From Planctomycetaceae bacterium (GTDB lineage Bacteria > Planctomycetota > Planctomycetia > Planctomycetales > Planctomycetaceae): a stretch of DNA of 64,000 nt. A program made the translations under genes and the position numbers. Numbering within the stretch: position 1 is the first letter of the stretch; every line of letters begins with the position of its first letter. Shown one piece after another: positions 55,601 through 58,600 of the stretch. Below the pieces are notes generated by a model that was not told the DNA's origin, searched no databases, and was given only the letters and a program-made list of their open reading frames with translations. Where the stretch lies: the NCBI GenBank assembly GCA_021732995.1, contig JAKFWA010000068.1, positions 1 through 64,000 of the forward strand. Reading direction: 5' to 3'.

Positions 55601-58600
55601 GCAGGATCAACCGGCGGCAAAACCGTGACGGGTGCCACCAAGTTCGCGTAGGTAATCTTGAACGTGCCTCGAGGCGTCGGAATGGTGATGCTGCCATTCG
55701 TCGTCGTGCCTTCGGTGACGGGTTTGCCATCGTCTTCACTAAGTTGAATCGTCAGTCGATGCGTACCTGCTCCGGTGAAGTTCAATGTGCCGCCGACGGG
55801 GCGGACGCGCGAATCCACGGTCAGATTGACGTTGGGGCCCGTGACATCGATCGATGTAGCCGACGTTGTGCTCTGCACCGTTTTGACGACGCCGTTCACC
55901 TTCACCTGCACGCGCTGCGTGCCGGCCACCTTCGAAAGTTCAATCTGATTGGCCGAGGAGTCGCCCTGAATCTTCAAAACATTGTCGGCACGAATCTGCG
56001 CGTCCGCGTCTTCCATTACGAACACACCGCGACCGAGAGTGCCCACGATCAGCTTGGCAGACTCGGAAGGATCATCCGGTTTGGCGTACTGGATGTCTGA
56101 AACGGTGACGTCCGGAATCAGCGAGTCGCCCACTGAATCGACGCCGGTGAAACGCGTCCACAACTGAGCGGGGTTGCCATCCAGATCTCGCGCGCCGGGC
56201 AATCCGACCGGATTGATGGCTCGATACAGCCCCAGTCGGCCGCCAACCAGCAACACTTCCTGTTCGACCTTGGACCCGTCCGGCTTCAGATAGGAAACGA
56301 ACTCCACCGTCTGAATGCCGCGATTCAAACTGGGCACCGTCGAAGCCAGCGAGCCCGTAATATCGTGCCAGGTTTCGCCGGTGTCGGTCGTCACCCAGAC
56401 GTGACCGTCATCCACCGCGTAGGCCACGCGGAAGTTGAGCGGATCAATCACGATGCTCTTGATGGGATGTTCTTCCGTCGCTCCGGGTGGCGTCGCGACG
56501 CGCGTCAGAAACTTGCCCGCAGCGTCACGCACGGCGATGCGATGGCCGCGCGCGACGTACAGTGCGTCCGGGTTCGCCGCGTTTCCATAAGCCAGCGCCG
56601 TCACCTTATTGCCGCTGGCGGAGATCCCTTCCGGCGGCAGGATCTCACGAATGGTTTCCCCGCGATCGAAAGACTCGTAGAGCCCGGACTCACCGAACAC
56701 GAGCCGCTTCTTGTCCGCCCCGCCGTTGAGCGCCATCTGGAACTCGCCGGTTCCCGGAGCCTTGCGATCGGTGCGATTCAACCCGCTGAAGGGAGCGGGA
56801 TCTGTCGGAGATGACAGCGCTGGCCGTTCGTCAGAGTCGAGTCGGTTGCCGTCGGCGTCGTACTTGAAGCGTCGGATATATCGAGTTCGAGAATCACCGC
56901 CCGTGCTGTAGCGATACGAGACTTTCTCGGTGCCTTCCATCTCCACCGCGGCGGCCTGAAAGAGACCATTACGATCGGTGACGGCTTCCCAGGTACCATC
57001 GTCGCGCTGATAGAGCGAACCGTTCTCGGCCGCACCGACGAGCACTTCATCGGACAGCGGGTCGTAGCCCACGTGGGCCGCGTCGGCGATCTGCAAATCA
57101 CCGTTCAGCGACTGCCAGCGCGGGCGCAGAGCGGTGTTGCTGGCGCTGGGGTCACCCAGCGGATTCGTCAGGCGATAGATGCCACCGTTATCCACTTCAA
57201 TCAGATCGGTGCCGATGAACGCAAAGTCGCGCGCGTCGCGGTGCGGAGCTGTCTGCGAAGCTCCGTTGAAGATGACTTGAGTCGTCGCGCCGCCGATCTG
57301 CTGTCGGAAGATACGACCCACGCGTCCGTTTGTCGGCGTCAGACCCACGGAATTGGGTTGAGCGTTTGGCCCCGGAGCGTCCAGCACCTGCGTGTCGCCA
57401 CCGACGAAGAACACATTCGTCGATGTCGGATGCACAGCAAGCGGCGAATTGCGGATGCCGCGCGCTTCAGGATTCAGGTTGTACGCGGTTCCGAACTCGG
57501 TCGAGCCCACCGACTGACCAGGTTGCCACGCCGCCGTCAGCGGCTGCGTCAGATCGCGATTGAAGATGACCTTCTGGTCGTACCCGTTCGTCGACTTCGA
57601 GACGACACCCATCACAACGCGCGAGCCCGATCCAGCCAGAGTGATCGTTCCAACAGAATCAGGCGACGTCACCGGCTGCACCAGATTGAGGTTCGTCGTC
57701 CCGGTACGTGGTAGTTGCGACTGAGCGGTAATCTTCGTCCACGTTTGCCCGTTGTCGCGAGTCGCATACACACCAATGTTGCCTGCGACACCGGCGTCGT
57801 CCTGAAAGGGCACCACGGCGGCAAACAGAATGTCGCTGCCGGGCTGAGTCGGATCAGGCATAGCCAGCAGGCTGTGGACCGCTCCAGCGGGCAGACCATT
57901 CGGCTTCGTGCCGGTGACGTCTGAAATCAGTTCCAGTTGATCGTCTGGCCCCAGCCGATACAGGCCCTTGTCGCGCTGCGACACCGCGATGTAGAGGTAT
58001 TCCTTCGTCTGACCACCTTCGCGAACGAGCGTCGGTGCCAGATCCAGCAACCGACGACCGGTGAGTTCGCTGCTTTCGACGCGTTTCCAAGTTCCGTCGA
58101 GACCGTTGTTCTTGCTCCTCAGCAGCCCCAGGCCAGATAGCAAAGGCGAAGCACCACTCACCGTGCGGTCGCCGGTTCCGGCGTAGACGACGCTCGGATT
58201 CAAACGAGAAATCGCCAGCGAGCTGATCGACAATGACAAGCTGTGATCCGTAACCGGCTCCCAGTCCGGATCAGGCGAGCCATCCGACGCGGTGCGGTTG
58301 ATGTCCGAAGTACGCCAGACGCCACCGTGTCCCGTCCCGACGTAAACCGTCTTCTGATCAGGATGCACAGCAACCGTGGTAATCACACCCGCGACACTGC
58401 GATCCGCGCTGCCATCCGTCAGAATCGCCTGCCCATTCTTGACGTCCACCGGCCCGATCGGACCAAACAGGGGAGCCGCCAGGTTCACGCTGGCATCCAG
58501 CACCAGACGCTGTTCCAGACCTTCCAGAATCAGCGGCAGTGAGCGACGCTCAGTCTTTCGCGCCGGACGACGAACGCGACGACGCGGGCGGGTGAGATCC

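Noticed and set aside
27000-58000. Possible CRISPR-like or tandem DNA repeats in the giant gene
   Set aside because: The repeats are at the protein level (RTX, PKD, modules), vary in DNA sequence and stay in frame; there are no regular identical DNA repeats with unique spacers.
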